From assembly GCF_018129385.1 (NCBI RefSeq), contig NZ_JAFCLN010000023.1:1-64000 (forward strand): a stretch of DNA of 64,000 nucleotides, read 5' to 3'. Below are positions 36,820 through 44,498 of the stretch, one piece after another; the stretch's first letter is position 1, and each line of letters opens with the position of its first letter. The DNA is from Bradyrhizobium lablabi. Its GTDB lineage: Bacteria > Pseudomonadota > Alphaproteobacteria > Rhizobiales > Xanthobacteraceae. The translations under genes and the position numbers were made by a program. A model generated the notes under the pieces. The model was not told where the DNA came from. It saw only the letters and a list, made by a program, of their open reading frames with translations, and did not search any database.

Positions 36820-37716
36820 CTACCGAGCGAAATTCCAATCGGCTTCCTCGACGACGAGATCGATGAAGGCGCGCACCTTGGCGGACAGCAGCCGCGACGT
36901 CGGGTAGACGATGTGGATCGGCAGCGCCGGCGCCTCGAACTTTTGCAGCACGATCCTCAACGCGCCTCGGCGGATGCCGTCCGCTGCCTGGTAGGCCAGC
37001 ACCCGCGTCAGCCCGCCGTCCTGCTCGGCATACTGGATGGCGGCATCAGCGCTGTTGCTGATAAACCGCGGCGTGACATCGAGCCGAAATTCGCTTGCGC
37101 CCTCCACGAAGCGCCAGTCGCCGCTGGCTGATGCGCCGCCAAACTGGATGGTCTGGTGATCGGCGATCTCGGCCGGAATCTTCGGCTCGCCGTGACGCCT
37201 GAGATAGGCGGGCGAGGCCACCACGATCCGCCGCATCTCGCCGACATGCCGCGCCACCAGCGTGGAGTCCGCGAGGATACCGATCCGGACCGCGAGATCG
37301 ACGCCGTCCTCGACCAGGTTGACGACGCGGTCCTCCAGCCTCAGCTCGGCTGACACCTCCGGATGGCGCTTGAGATACGCCGAGACGGCCGGGCTGACGT
37401 GAAGACGGCCAAAGCCCGACGGCGCCGAGATCACCAGCCGGCCGCTGGGTTTTGACCGCTCGCTCTCCGCCGCGCCTTCGGCTTCCTCCACATCGGCGAG
37501 GATCCGCCTGACGCGCTCCAGATAGCGCGAGCCGGCGTCGGTCAGCGTGACGGAGCGCGTGGTCCGCTGCAACAGGCGCACGCCGAGGCGCTCCTCCAGT
37601 GCCGCGATCAGACGCGTCACTGCCGGCGGCGATAGTTTTAGCTTGCGCGCGGCCGGCGCAAAGCCGTGGAGGTCGGCCACGGCGACGAAGGCCTGCATGG
37701 CGTCGAGGCGATCCAT
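36820..37716 (-). CDS. LysR family transcriptional regulator
   Basis: The 298-residue regulator has the N-terminal LysR HTH (MDRLDAMQAFVAVADLHGFAPAARKLKLSPPAVTRLIAALEERLG, shown in part) and an effector domain beginning near residue 90 (GRLVISAPSGFGRLHVSPAV). It is divergent from a PPOX-class flavoprotein gene. A palindrome with the classic T-N11-A layout lies 6-24 bp upstream of its start, consistent with autorepression and control of the divergent gene. Confidence 0.92.
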   Translation of the reverse strand: MDRLDAMQAFVAVADLHGFAPAARKLKLSPPAVTRLIAALEERLGVRLLQRTTRSVTLTDAGSRYLERVRRILADVEEAEGAAESERSKPSGRLVISAPSGFGRLHVSPAVSAYLKRHPEVSAELRLEDRVVNLVEDGVDLAVRIGILADSTLVARHVGEMRRIVVASPAYLRRHGEPKIPAEIADHQTIQFGGASASGDWRFVEGASEFRLDVTPRFISNSADAAIQYAEQDGGLTRVLAYQAADGIRRGALRIVLQKFEAPALPIHIVYPTSRLLSAKVRAFIDLVVEEADWNFAR

Positions 37717-37721
37717 GCCGT

Positions 37722-37740
37722 TATTTCAATATTTGAAATA
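37722..37740. promoter_or_regulatory. LysR-type binding palindrome (T-N11-A)
   Basis: TATTTCAA-TAT-TTGAAATA is a perfect inverted repeat with 8-bp arms and contains TTCAA-TAT-TTGAA, a T-N11-A motif. It lies between the divergent lysR and flavoprotein genes, next to the lysR start codon. Confidence 0.65.
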
Positions 37741-37842
37741 GTGAAGTGTCAATCGATATGATTGTTCAAATTTATGAAGCACCTAGATTTCCGGTCGAGG
37801 GCGAGAGCGCAGCGGCGCTCACCCGCCCGAGGGAGACTTCCG

Positions 37843-38472
37843 ATGTCCGATACTCACACCTATTCCAGCGACGTGGCCTTCACCCCCGCCGTCAAGGCGA
37901 TCCAGACCCGCAAGGGTTCGCGCGAGGGCTACGCTGGTGTCGAAGCGCGCGGCGGCTGGCGCACCGAGATTGACGAGAACCTTGCAGCGTTCCTGGGCGA
38001 GGCCAACAGCTTTTATTTTGCCACCGCGACCGCGGACGGGCAGCCTTACATCCAGCACCGCGGCGGGCCGAAGGGTTTCATCAAGATTTTGGACAAGAAC
38101 ACGATCGCCTTCGCCGACTATGCCGGTAACCGGCAATACATCACCCAGGGAAACCTGTCGGAGAACCCGAAGGCGTATATCTTCGTGATGGATTACGCAC
38201 ATCGCCGGCGCGTGAAGCTGTGGGGCGAAGCGCGCGTGGTCGAGGACGATCCGGCGCTGACGCAATCGCTGATGCCGCAGGGTTATCGCGCGCGGCCGGA
38301 GCAGGTGATTTTGTTCAAGATCGCCGCGTGGGACACCAACTGTCCGCAGCACATTCCGCAAAAGTTCGATGCGGCCGATGTCGCGGCAGCACTTGCCGCT
38401 CGCGACGAAAGGATCGCCGAGCTCGAGGCGGAACTGGCTGCGCTGAAAGGGCAGCCAATCCCGGTGATTTGA
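37843..38472 (+). CDS. Pyridoxamine 5'-phosphate oxidase-like (PPOX-class) flavoprotein
   Basis: The 209-residue protein starts at MSDTHTYSSDVAF after GAGGGAGA; an in-frame ATG 81 bases upstream would read through the LysR promoter region. The split-barrel flavin-binding core is visible in ANSFYFATATADGQPYIQHRGGPKGFIKILD and FADYAGNRQYITQGNLSENP (both shown in part). The C-terminus is a short helix. Such proteins bind FMN or F420 and reduce small molecules. It is probably under control of the divergent LysR. Confidence 0.85.
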   Translation: MSDTHTYSSDVAFTPAVKAIQTRKGSREGYAGVEARGGWRTEIDENLAAFLGEANSFYFATATADGQPYIQHRGGPKGFIKILDKNTIAFADYAGNRQYITQGNLSENPKAYIFVMDYAHRRRVKLWGEARVVEDDPALTQSLMPQGYRARPEQVILFKIAAWDTNCPQHIPQKFDAADVAAALAARDERIAELEAELAALKGQPIPVI

Positions 38473-38473
38473 A

Positions 38474-39208
38474 TCAGGCGGCCACCGCCTGCTGCATCGG
38501 TTTCCAGGCGAAGTCCGGGTAATATTGCAGCATCAGGCGGTCGACATAGGCGACGAGGTTCTGGAAATGCTCGGCGCGCTCGCGCAGTTTTGAGTCGAAG
38601 AACGGCGTCAAGATGCCGGCCAGCGCGCCGAAGGCGGTGGCGTCGGTGCCGCAGGGCACCTCGCCCATCAGATAGGGCTTGTCGCCAAGTTGCACCGACA
38701 AGGCGAACAGCGAGCGGACCGCGAGATCGACATCCTCGTCCGGCGCGTGGCGGCCGAGGCCGCTGAGCAGATAGTTTTCGGCCACGCGGAATTGCGCGTC
38801 CTCGCACAGCTTTTCGCGCTTGTGCTCGGGCATCGCTTCGAAGAAATGCGCCGGTCCCTTGGCAAAATTCACCGGATCGACCCAGCGCGCCCCGACCAGC
38901 GCCCAATAGACATGGTGCTCGATCATCCGCTCGAACGCCCAGGCCTGCGCGCGCTGCTGGAGATTGAGCGGCGCATCGAAATCGAAGCCGTATTTGCCCT
39001 CGATATGGGCGCGGATGAAGGTGGAATCGGCGATCGTCTCCGCCTCGTCCACGATATAGGGCATCTGCCCCTTGGGAGAGCTCGGCGGCATCGCTTTTTC
39101 CTTCCGATAGGCAACGCCCGCCATCTTCAACTGAACCTCGGTCTTGGTGACAAAGGGGCTGATCTCCGGCAGGCCGAAGCCGGCGCCAAAGCCGTAAAGC
39201 GTAATCAT
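38474..39208 (-). CDS. Glutathione S-transferase family protein
   Basis: The 244-residue protein starts at MITLYGFGAGFGLPEISPF; the open frame upstream belongs to the intergenic region. The thioredoxin-like half contains MPPSSPKGQMPYIVDEAETIADSTFI, with the cis-proline and the Glu/Ser glutathione-binding stretch. The helical half (about 85-244) holds LGDKPYLMGEVPCGTDATAFGAL, close to the metaxin/Tom37-like GST branch. It is convergent with the flavoprotein gene, with a one-base gap. A palindrome matching one near the WYL regulator lies 46 bp upstream, so these genes may be co-regulated. Confidence 0.88.
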   Translation of the reverse strand: MITLYGFGAGFGLPEISPFVTKTEVQLKMAGVAYRKEKAMPPSSPKGQMPYIVDEAETIADSTFIRAHIEGKYGFDFDAPLNLQQRAQAWAFERMIEHHVYWALVGARWVDPVNFAKGPAHFFEAMPEHKREKLCEDAQFRVAENYLLSGLGRHAPDEDVDLAVRSLFALSVQLGDKPYLMGEVPCGTDATAFGALAGILTPFFDSKLRERAEHFQNLVAYVDRLMLQYYPDFAWKPMQQAVAA

Positions 39209-39242
39209 TTCAAGCTCCGATCTCGCTGAACTGGTTTGAAGG

Positions 39243-39479
39243 CTAGTGGCGCCCTGCTGCCAACGGTGTGGCAGCAGCCTGCCTCGGGCTGTTTCCGGCC
39301 AGCCGGCCGATCCGCCGTCGCCCGAGGGCCCAGGCGGCGGCAAAAGAACTGAGCGCCAGCGAGATAAGCGCCCAGCGCAGGTCGCCGGAACCGACATGAA
39401 GGGCGATCAGGCGTTCCAACGCCCAGGTTTGAACGCGCCAAAGCGGCTGGTAATTTCCAACTTCACAGAGAATCATCAT
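39243..39479 (-). CDS. Small membrane protein, unknown
   Basis: A 78-residue frame starts at MMILCEVGNY behind GAAGGAAG with good spacing. It contains an amphipathic N-terminal part (VQTWALERLIALHVG), one hydrophobic helix (about 36-53, RWALISLALSSFAAAWALG) and a basic Ala-rich tail. I do not recognise a family. It lies between a GST gene and a divergent WYL regulator, and two copies of a 24-bp operator-like motif flank it. The SD and motif placement make a real gene plausible. Confidence 0.55.
   Translation of the reverse strand: MMILCEVGNYQPLWRVQTWALERLIALHVGSGDLRWALISLALSSFAAAWALGRRRIGRLAGNSPRQAAATPLAAGRH
39254..39277. promoter_or_regulatory. Operator-like palindrome, copy 1 (GST side)
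   Basis: CTGCTGCC-AACGGTGT-GGCAGCAG is a perfect inverted repeat upstream of the GST gene and inside the 3' end of the small membrane protein gene. Its sequence CTGCTGCCAAC-N3-GTGNCAGCA recurs at 39527-39550. Confidence 0.5.
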
Positions 39480-39526
39480 GGACAAGCTTCCTTCGATTGA
39501 AGTGTTGTCCAAGAGATAGCCGCCCC

Positions 39527-39550
39527 CTGCTGCCAACATCGTGTCAGCAT
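39527..39550. promoter_or_regulatory. Operator-like palindrome, copy 2 (WYL regulator side)
   Basis: CTGCTGCC-AACATCGT-GTCAGCAT differs from copy 1 by a few bases in the centre and right arm. It lies 32 bp upstream of the WYL regulator start and about 48 bp upstream of the small membrane protein start on the other strand, where a repressor or activator site would be expected. Confidence 0.5.
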
Positions 39551-39581
39551 CGGCATCACGGCTTCGAGAAAGAGAATTGCG

Positions 39582-40280
39582 ATGCGCCGCGCCGACCGTC
39601 TGTTCCAGATCATCCAGGTGCTCCGGCGCACCCGAAAGCCGCTGACCGCGGATGCGATCGCGGCCGAGCTCGAGACCTCCAAGCGCACGATCTATCGCGA
39701 CATCGCCACCCTGATCGGGCAGCGCGTGCCGATCCGCGGCGAAGCCGGCATGGGCTACATTCTGGAGAAGGGATTCGATCTGCCGCCGCTGATGCTGACG
39801 CCCGACGAGATCGAGGCCGCCGTGCTCGGCGCGCAATGGGTGGCGAGCAACGCCGACCCCGTGCTCGCGCGCGCGGCTGAAGACCTCAAGGCAAAGATCG
39901 CCGACACGGTGCCGGAACGCTTAAGGCCCTTCGTGCTGGAGCCCGCGAGCCGCGCCCGCCGCGCCTGGAACAAGGAGCCCGACCGCATCGACATGGTGCG
40001 CACGCGCACGCAAATCCACGAGGGCAAGAAGATCGCGCTGCGCTATCGCGACGAACACGGCCGCGACAGCGAGCGCACGATCTGGCCGATCGCGATCGGC
40101 TACCACGAGGCGGTGCGGCTGCTGGCGGCCTGGTGCGAGCTGCGCAAGGATTTTCGCAGCTTTCGTACCGACCGCGTGGTCGACGCGGACTATCTCGACG
40201 AGAAATATCCTGAGAGGCGCGACGTGCTTCGGGCGAAATGGCGGCAGAGCATGGTGTGGGAGCAGCCGAAAGAGCCGTGA
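39582..40280 (+). CDS. HTH_11-WYL transcriptional regulator (YafY family)
   Basis: This 232-residue regulator has an N-terminal helix-turn-helix (RRADRLFQIIQVLRRTRKPLTADAIAAELETSKRTIYRDIATL, shown in part) and a WYL domain (about 135-215; RTIWPIAIGYHEAVRLLAAWCELRKDFRSFRTDRV, shown in part). The W-Y-L core is degenerate (VRLLAAW). Such proteins respond to a ligand or nucleic acid and usually act on nearby genes. The duplicated palindromes at 39254 and 39527 suggest that it controls itself, the small membrane protein and the GST. Confidence 0.9.
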   Translation: MRRADRLFQIIQVLRRTRKPLTADAIAAELETSKRTIYRDIATLIGQRVPIRGEAGMGYILEKGFDLPPLMLTPDEIEAAVLGAQWVASNADPVLARAAEDLKAKIADTVPERLRPFVLEPASRARRAWNKEPDRIDMVRTRTQIHEGKKIALRYRDEHGRDSERTIWPIAIGYHEAVRLLAAWCELRKDFRSFRTDRVVDADYLDEKYPERRDVLRAKWRQSMVWEQPKEP

Positions 40281-40332
40281 TATCCGCCGACGCCGGCTGG
40301 TCTGCGCCCGTCTTCCGCGCTAAACGACGGGC

Positions 40333-40653
40333 ATGGGGAAGAACGAACCGGCCGCCGATGCCGAGCTGCTGTGCCAAAACTGCGGCGCCTGCTGTAGCTA
40401 TTCGCAAAACTGGCCGCGCTTCAGCATCGAGGATGACGAGGCGCTGGCGCTGATCCCGGAACGATTCGTCAATGCGCGGCTATCAGGCATGCGCTGCGAC
40501 GGCGACCGCTGCTCGGCGCTGTCGGGCAAGGTCGGCAGCGGCGTCCGCTGCGAGATTTATGCGGTGCGGCCGGAGGTCTGCCGTACGTGCATGCCGGGCG
40601 ACGATGAGTGCAACATGGCGCGAGCGAGGTTCGGGCTGGCGGCGTTGGCGTGA
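40333..40653 (+). CDS. YkgJ family cysteine-cluster protein
   Basis: The 106-residue protein has the opening cluster CQNCGACC and further cysteines in MRCDGDRCSAL, RCEIYAVRPEVCRTC and DDECN. This is the usual CxxCxxCC pattern of the YkgJ/UPF0153 family, thought to bind zinc or an Fe-S cluster. Its cellular role is not established. It follows the WYL regulator on the same strand after 52 bp with no obvious terminator. Confidence 0.88.
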   Translation: MGKNEPAADAELLCQNCGACCSYSQNWPRFSIEDDEALALIPERFVNARLSGMRCDGDRCSALSGKVGSGVRCEIYAVRPEVCRTCMPGDDECNMARARFGLAALA

Positions 40654-40661
40654 CCTATCCG

Positions 40662-40790
40662 CACGTCGTCCCGGCGAACGCCGGGACCCATACGCCGCAG
40701 CCTGTCTGCAGCGCGCTGGGGCTAATTGCCTTCGTAACAATCAAGAGCGGTGGTTATGGGTCCCGGCGTGCGCCGGGACGACGATGGAGA
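40662..40790. repeat. Intergenic palindrome (CGTCGTCCCGGCGAACGCCGGGACCCATA)
   Basis: The left arm ACGTCGTCCCGGCGAACGCCGGGACCCATA and the right arm TATGGGTCCCGGCGTGCGCCGGGACGACGA pair around a less conserved middle (shown in part). It lies between convergent genes. Confidence 0.65.
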
Positions 40791-40794
40791 AAGC

Positions 40795-41196
40795 TTACGC
40801 CGTCACCGCCTCGATCTCGTCATCGAATTCATCCGCGATCGGCGCAAAGGTCGAAAGCGGCTTTGTCGAGAGCGTGATCGGCTTGCGATTGCCGTAGGAA
40901 GAGGAGGAAGACGCCGTGCGCGCCGCGGGTTCGCGCGACATGGCGTAGAGCGTCGAGCCGACGCGGCCGCCGAAGTGCACCAGCTCGCGCTCGGTGCAGC
41001 TTGCGGCGATCGAGAGCGCCAGCGCATGAAGATGGCTGCGGCGATAGCAGAACAGCGCCAGCATGGCGCGGACTTCCGGAGAGACGCTCTCGACCAGTCT
41101 TGGCAGGCCATGTTCGCTGGCGCGATACATCTCGCCAAGCAGCTCGTCCCGAACCGGGCAGAAATCGTTCTCAAATGCGTCGCGGCTTGAAAACAT
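40795..41196 (-). CDS. Conserved hypothetical protein
   Basis: The 133-residue soluble protein starts at MFSSRDAFENDF behind GGGGGAGA. It is mostly helical, with MYRASEHGLPRLVESVSPEVRAMLALFCYRRSHLHALALSIAASC (shown in part). It has a Ser-rich linker near 95-105 and an acidic C-terminus (DEFDDEIEAV). I recognise no domain. Its reading frame, codon usage and ribosome site make it a credible gene. It is divergent from the acetyltransferase over 125 bp. Confidence 0.72.
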   Translation of the reverse strand: MFSSRDAFENDFCPVRDELLGEMYRASEHGLPRLVESVSPEVRAMLALFCYRRSHLHALALSIAASCTERELVHFGGRVGSTLYAMSREPAARTASSSSSYGNRKPITLSTKPLSTFAPIADEFDDEIEAVTA

Positions 41197-41321
41197 TGCA
41201 GTTCTCCCCCTATGCGGAAGATGCATTGCAATTCTCTAACGAAGGGTTAACCACGCATCCCAGTAGTCGCCCGGGGTGCTTGCGCGCTCTGCGCGAATCG
41301 GAGCGACCAATAAGGCGATCG

Positions 41322-41822
41322 ATGCCGCAAGACTTCACCATCTCCGATCTGAGACAGCGCCCAGGCTTCTTCGATACGGTGGCGAACCGCATCTGGCAGG
41401 CGTGGTGGCAGCCGAACGGCTATCCGCTCGAATACATTTCGACCCGCCTGCGCGAGAACATGGAAGCCACGCCAATCCCGTTCGCACTGGTGGCGCATGA
41501 GGGCGGCAGATTTCTCGGCACCAGTTCGGTGATCTCGTCCGATCTCGAGGAACGGCCGCAGCTCTCGCCATGGGTTGCGGCGGTGTGGGTGGAGGGAGAT
41601 GCGCGCCGGCGCGGCGTCGGCGCTGCACTGGTGAACCGTGCCGCGCAGGATTGCTTCGCGCTCGGGGTGGAGCGCACCTATCTCTGCGCGCGGCCGCCGA
41701 TGACGCGCTTTTATGAAGCGCTGGGGTGGACCGTGATCGAACGCAATGTCGGTCCCCATCATCTCGGCGTGTTCGTCCGCGACAGGAATCCCGCAGGCCG
41801 CGCCGTCAGTTCTGCGCCATGA
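41322..41822 (+). CDS. GNAT family N-acetyltransferase
   Basis: The 166-residue protein starts at MPQDFTISDLRQ; the long open frame upstream is antisense to the previous gene. The acetyl-CoA site is seen in VAAVWVEGDARRRGVGAALVNRA (shown in part; RRRGVG is the Q/RxxGxG/A P-loop), followed by LCARPPMTRFYEALGW. The acceptor substrate cannot be told. Its 3' end overlaps the convergent DUF3307 gene by 17 bp. Confidence 0.88.
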   Translation: MPQDFTISDLRQRPGFFDTVANRIWQAWWQPNGYPLEYISTRLRENMEATPIPFALVAHEGGRFLGTSSVISSDLEERPQLSPWVAAVWVEGDARRRGVGAALVNRAAQDCFALGVERTYLCARPPMTRFYEALGWTVIERNVGPHHLGVFVRDRNPAGRAVSSAP

Positions 41823-42192
41823 AGATCGACAGGACGAACCCGGTCAGGTGATGCAGCGCCTGGTCGACACCGATCAGCGACCAGAACCACGGATGCTCCT
41901 GATTGACGCCGAAATGCGAGGTGACGAATCCCTTGGCGCGATCGATTGTGATGTGAATGGCAAAATCGATGAAAGCCACGAACCAGAATCTCGGCGCGAC
42001 GATCAGGATCAGCGGCAATGCAACCGCAAGGTGCACGAGGCAATGCGCGAGCAGCGGCAAGGCCCAGCCGGTCTTCTGGTCCTTGCCGATGGCCATCCAG
42101 GAATTTTGCAGAAAGAAGTCGGCGACGATGTGCTTGGCCGTCAGAAGCAGCATCCATCCAACCAGCGCGCCGACCGGGACCGTGGAAGACAT
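41806..42192 (-). CDS. DUF3307 membrane protein
   Basis: The 128-residue protein starts at MSSTVPVGALVG; a TTG five codons earlier is possible. About four hydrophobic segments alternate with conserved polar motifs AKHIVADFFLQ, LAHCLVHLAVAL and AIHITIDRAKGF, the histidine-rich pattern of DUF3307. The function is unknown; relatives lie next to phage-defence or SatD genes in some bacteria, but none is seen here. Confidence 0.82.
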   Translation of the reverse strand: MSSTVPVGALVGWMLLLTAKHIVADFFLQNSWMAIGKDQKTGWALPLLAHCLVHLAVALPLILIVAPRFWFVAFIDFAIHITIDRAKGFVTSHFGVNQEHPWFWSLIGVDQALHHLTGFVLSIFMAQN

Positions 42193-42207
42193 CGTGGGTA
42201 GCAACAA

Positions 42208-42552
42208 AACTGACGCCCTCTGGGACTGGCGGGTGACGACGGAAAATAGTGTTTAGGCGTTCAGCGCAATTTTCTTCTCAAAGCCGGGCCAATCGCCCGG
42301 TATGGCTCATTTATGACATCTCCCGGGCCGGATTGCACCTCTGGACAAATCGAAAAACCTCAGGTGTGGCCTAACGGCGCGTTCTACCAGTAAGGTTACC
42401 CGCGAAGGCCCGATTTGCAATCGGCAGCCAGCCGGATATCATCCCGAGGCTGGAAAATTCTCGTTCTTTTTTAGGTATTTAGTTTCGCAAGGGGCCGATC
42501 GCCAATAGCCGGAAATGGCGCACCGATTGCCCCAGGCTTCAGGTCGAGAGCC
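42208..42552. other. 345-bp non-coding stretch
   Basis: The only structure I see is a CCGGGC-CAATC-GCCCGG hairpin at 42284-42300 without a T run. The last 90 bases before the next gene are relatively AT-rich and probably hold its promoter. No coding signal was found. Confidence 0.5.
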
Positions 42553-43968
42553 ATGAGCGCTGATATCCCGACGCCGGCGGTTGAAAAGCCTCGCAAGCAA
42601 AAGCGCGTCGTCAAAAGCAACAGCGCCCAGATTTTCCTGTTCGCCGTCCTGACCGTCATCCTGACCGCCGCAGTGGTCTGGGGCGTCCGCACCTGGCTGA
42701 AGAATACCGAGACGCTGGTGTTCGCGGTGGGCGATCCCACCAGCCCCGAGGCCCGCTTCGCGGCGCGGCTTGCGGCCGTTCTCAAGAACAACACATCGCG
42801 GCTACAGCTCAGGATCATGAACAACGCCGACAGCGCCAAGGCGCTCGCGCAGTTCGACCGCAGGCAAGCCAATCTTGCGGTGCTGCGCACCGACGCCAAG
42901 ATTCCGGCGCATGCGCGCTCGCTCGCGGTGCTCGATCGCGACGTGGTGCTGCTGCTCAGCCCGGGGGCGAAGAAGATCAAGACGATCGCGGAATTGCGCA
43001 GGAAGAAGATCGCCGTCATGGCCGACAGTGACAGCGGCACTGCCCTCGTTCGCAACCTGCTCGAAGTCCCCGACAGCGCCAACGGAACTTCGCTGGTGCA
43101 GATGGCGCCGCCGGGCGCGAGTTTCGAGAAACTGTACGCGTCGGGCTTTGGCGCGGTCGTCGCCATCGTCCGCAGCTCCAGACTCGTGAGGGACAAAAGC
43201 TTTGAGCAAAATGCCAAGCGCGGCGTTTTCACGCTGAACGCGATCGACGCGGCCAAAGCGCTGGCGAGGCGCAATCCTGCGCTGTCGGAAGAGACGATTG
43301 CGGCCGGCACGCTCTCTTCCTCGCCGGCCATCCCCGAAGAGGACGTCGCGACCGTCGGCCTCGAATGGCTGCTGGTCGCCAATTCACGGCTGTCGGCGGT
43401 GACCGCCGGCGACCTGGCGCGGACGATCTACGAGAACAAGGCCGAGCTCGCGCTGCCGGATGGTTTTGCCTCCAAGATCGAGCCGGCCGATACCGACAAG
43501 GACGCCTTCATCGTCGCTCATCAGGGCGCAGCCCAATATCTGAACGACGACATCAAGTCGTTCATGGAGCGCTACAGCGATTTGCTGTACATCGGCCTCG
43601 CCGCGCTCGGCATCATCGGCTCGATCTGCGCCACGCTCTACACCAAGGTGACACGGGTCGCGCCGGAGAAGGCCAGCGAACTCGCAACCGCGCTGCTGGA
43701 TCTCGGGGAAGAGATCCAGGATGCGAAAACCGTCGACGAACTCGATTGCCTGGAGGACGAGGTCGAAAAAATCCTCCGCAACGTGGTGATAGGGCTGCGC
43801 GACGGCACCATCAGCAGTCAGGGACTTGATACCTTCAAGCTCGGCTATCAGTTCGTGCGCGACGAGATCGGCCTGCGGCGCGAAAGCCTCAAGCGCCATG
43901 CCGCGCAGGCGAGTCACGGCTCACTTGACGACAATGTCGTGGTGGTGAAGACGGCGCAAAGCGCCTAG
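42553..43968 (+). CDS. Membrane-anchored TAXI-type solute-binding protein
   Basis: The 471-residue protein has a basic N-terminus and a membrane helix (about 26-48). An NMT1/TAXI-like binding domain follows (about 55-335; LVFAVGDPTSPEARFAARLAAVL, LLLSPGAKKIKTIAELRRKKIAVM, shown in part). A second helix lies near 343-364 and a helical cytoplasmic tail of about 100 residues ends the protein. No TRAP permease is adjacent, so it may sense a ligand across the membrane rather than deliver it. The family call is inferred from fold signatures. Confidence 0.78.
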   Translation: MSADIPTPAVEKPRKQKRVVKSNSAQIFLFAVLTVILTAAVVWGVRTWLKNTETLVFAVGDPTSPEARFAARLAAVLKNNTSRLQLRIMNNADSAKALAQFDRRQANLAVLRTDAKIPAHARSLAVLDRDVVLLLSPGAKKIKTIAELRRKKIAVMADSDSGTALVRNLLEVPDSANGTSLVQMAPPGASFEKLYASGFGAVVAIVRSSRLVRDKSFEQNAKRGVFTLNAIDAAKALARRNPALSEETIAAGTLSSSPAIPEEDVATVGLEWLLVANSRLSAVTAGDLARTIYENKAELALPDGFASKIEPADTDKDAFIVAHQGAAQYLNDDIKSFMERYSDLLYIGLAALGIIGSICATLYTKVTRVAPEKASELATALLDLGEEIQDAKTVDELDCLEDEVEKILRNVVIGLRDGTISSQGLDTFKLGYQFVRDEIGLRRESLKRHAAQASHGSLDDNVVVVKTAQSA

Positions 43969-43991
43969 GCGCGCTACGCGACTGCGCAGAA

Positions 43992-44168
43992 TCATTTCTC
44001 GCGCGTCAGCCAGGCATTCATGTCGGCCGCAAGTTGCAATTGCTCGATCCGCTTTGCAATCGCAGTGCGCATTTCGCCGTCGGGCACTTCCAATGCCTCG
44101 TTTTCGAGCCGCTGCCTGTATTCGGCCAGCCGCTGTTCGAATGTGTGTGGTTTAGATCGTTTTCGCAT
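43992..44168 (-). CDS. Small charged hypothetical protein
   Basis: The 58-residue protein (from MRKRSKPHTFEQRLAEYRQR) is highly charged and predicted helical, with an Arg/Glu-rich first half and RIEQLQLAADMNAWLTREK at the end. I recognise no family. Its start overlaps the 3' end of another small gene (44152-44310) by 17 bases, so translation is probably coupled. Confidence 0.6.
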   Translation of the reverse strand: MRKRSKPHTFEQRLAEYRQRLENEALEVPDGEMRTAIAKRIEQLQLAADMNAWLTREK

Positions 44169-44310
44169 CGGGCAATGTCGGCGGTTGAAGCTCGGGGCTG
44201 TTGGCCCAGCGGTCGAGCTGTTCGATGACCTGCTCATGGCTCGGCCGACGCGGCTTGGGCGGCGTCGGCTCTTCTGAAAGCTTGCGGGGCAGCTTGACGT
44301 GGTCGGTCAT
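44152..44310 (-). CDS. Small hypothetical protein
   Basis: A 52-residue frame starts at MTDHVKLPRKLSEEP directly after a strong GGAGGA ribosome site. It contains a Pro-rich stretch (PTPPKPRRPSHEQ) and a short helix (VIEQLDRWANS). The stop codon lies inside the first codons of the next small gene. The ribosome site and overlap argue that both are translated. The function is unknown. Confidence 0.6.
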   Translation of the reverse strand: MTDHVKLPRKLSEEPTPPKPRRPSHEQVIEQLDRWANSPELQPPTLPDAKTI

Positions 44311-44451
44311 GGCGTCCTCCTGGCCACGATCATGCGACTTTCAGCGGCACAGCGCAAGTCATAACTTATTGATTTTGCTTGATAAAATAGCTAAACTAGC
44401 ACACCAGACGCAATTTGTGGAACCGGAGCGCGTGGCGTGAGTTAATGAGGC

Positions 44452-44475
44452 TACTCAGTTGAGTAAAACTACTCA
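44452..44475. promoter_or_regulatory. Half-site array upstream of RHH gene
   Basis: TACTCA-GT-TGAGTA (44452-44465) is a perfect 14-bp palindrome, followed four bases later by a third TACTCA half-site. Tandem short half-sites are what ribbon-helix-helix repressors bind, and the RHH-like gene starts 24 bp downstream. Confidence 0.55.
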
Positions 44476-44498
44476 AAACTCTCATTTGGGTAACGCAC

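Noticed and set aside
41806..42192. DUF3307 gene as part of a defence system
   Set aside because: Some DUF3307 genes sit near SatD or defence genes, but neighbours here are an acetyltransferase and a TAXI protein, so there is no support.
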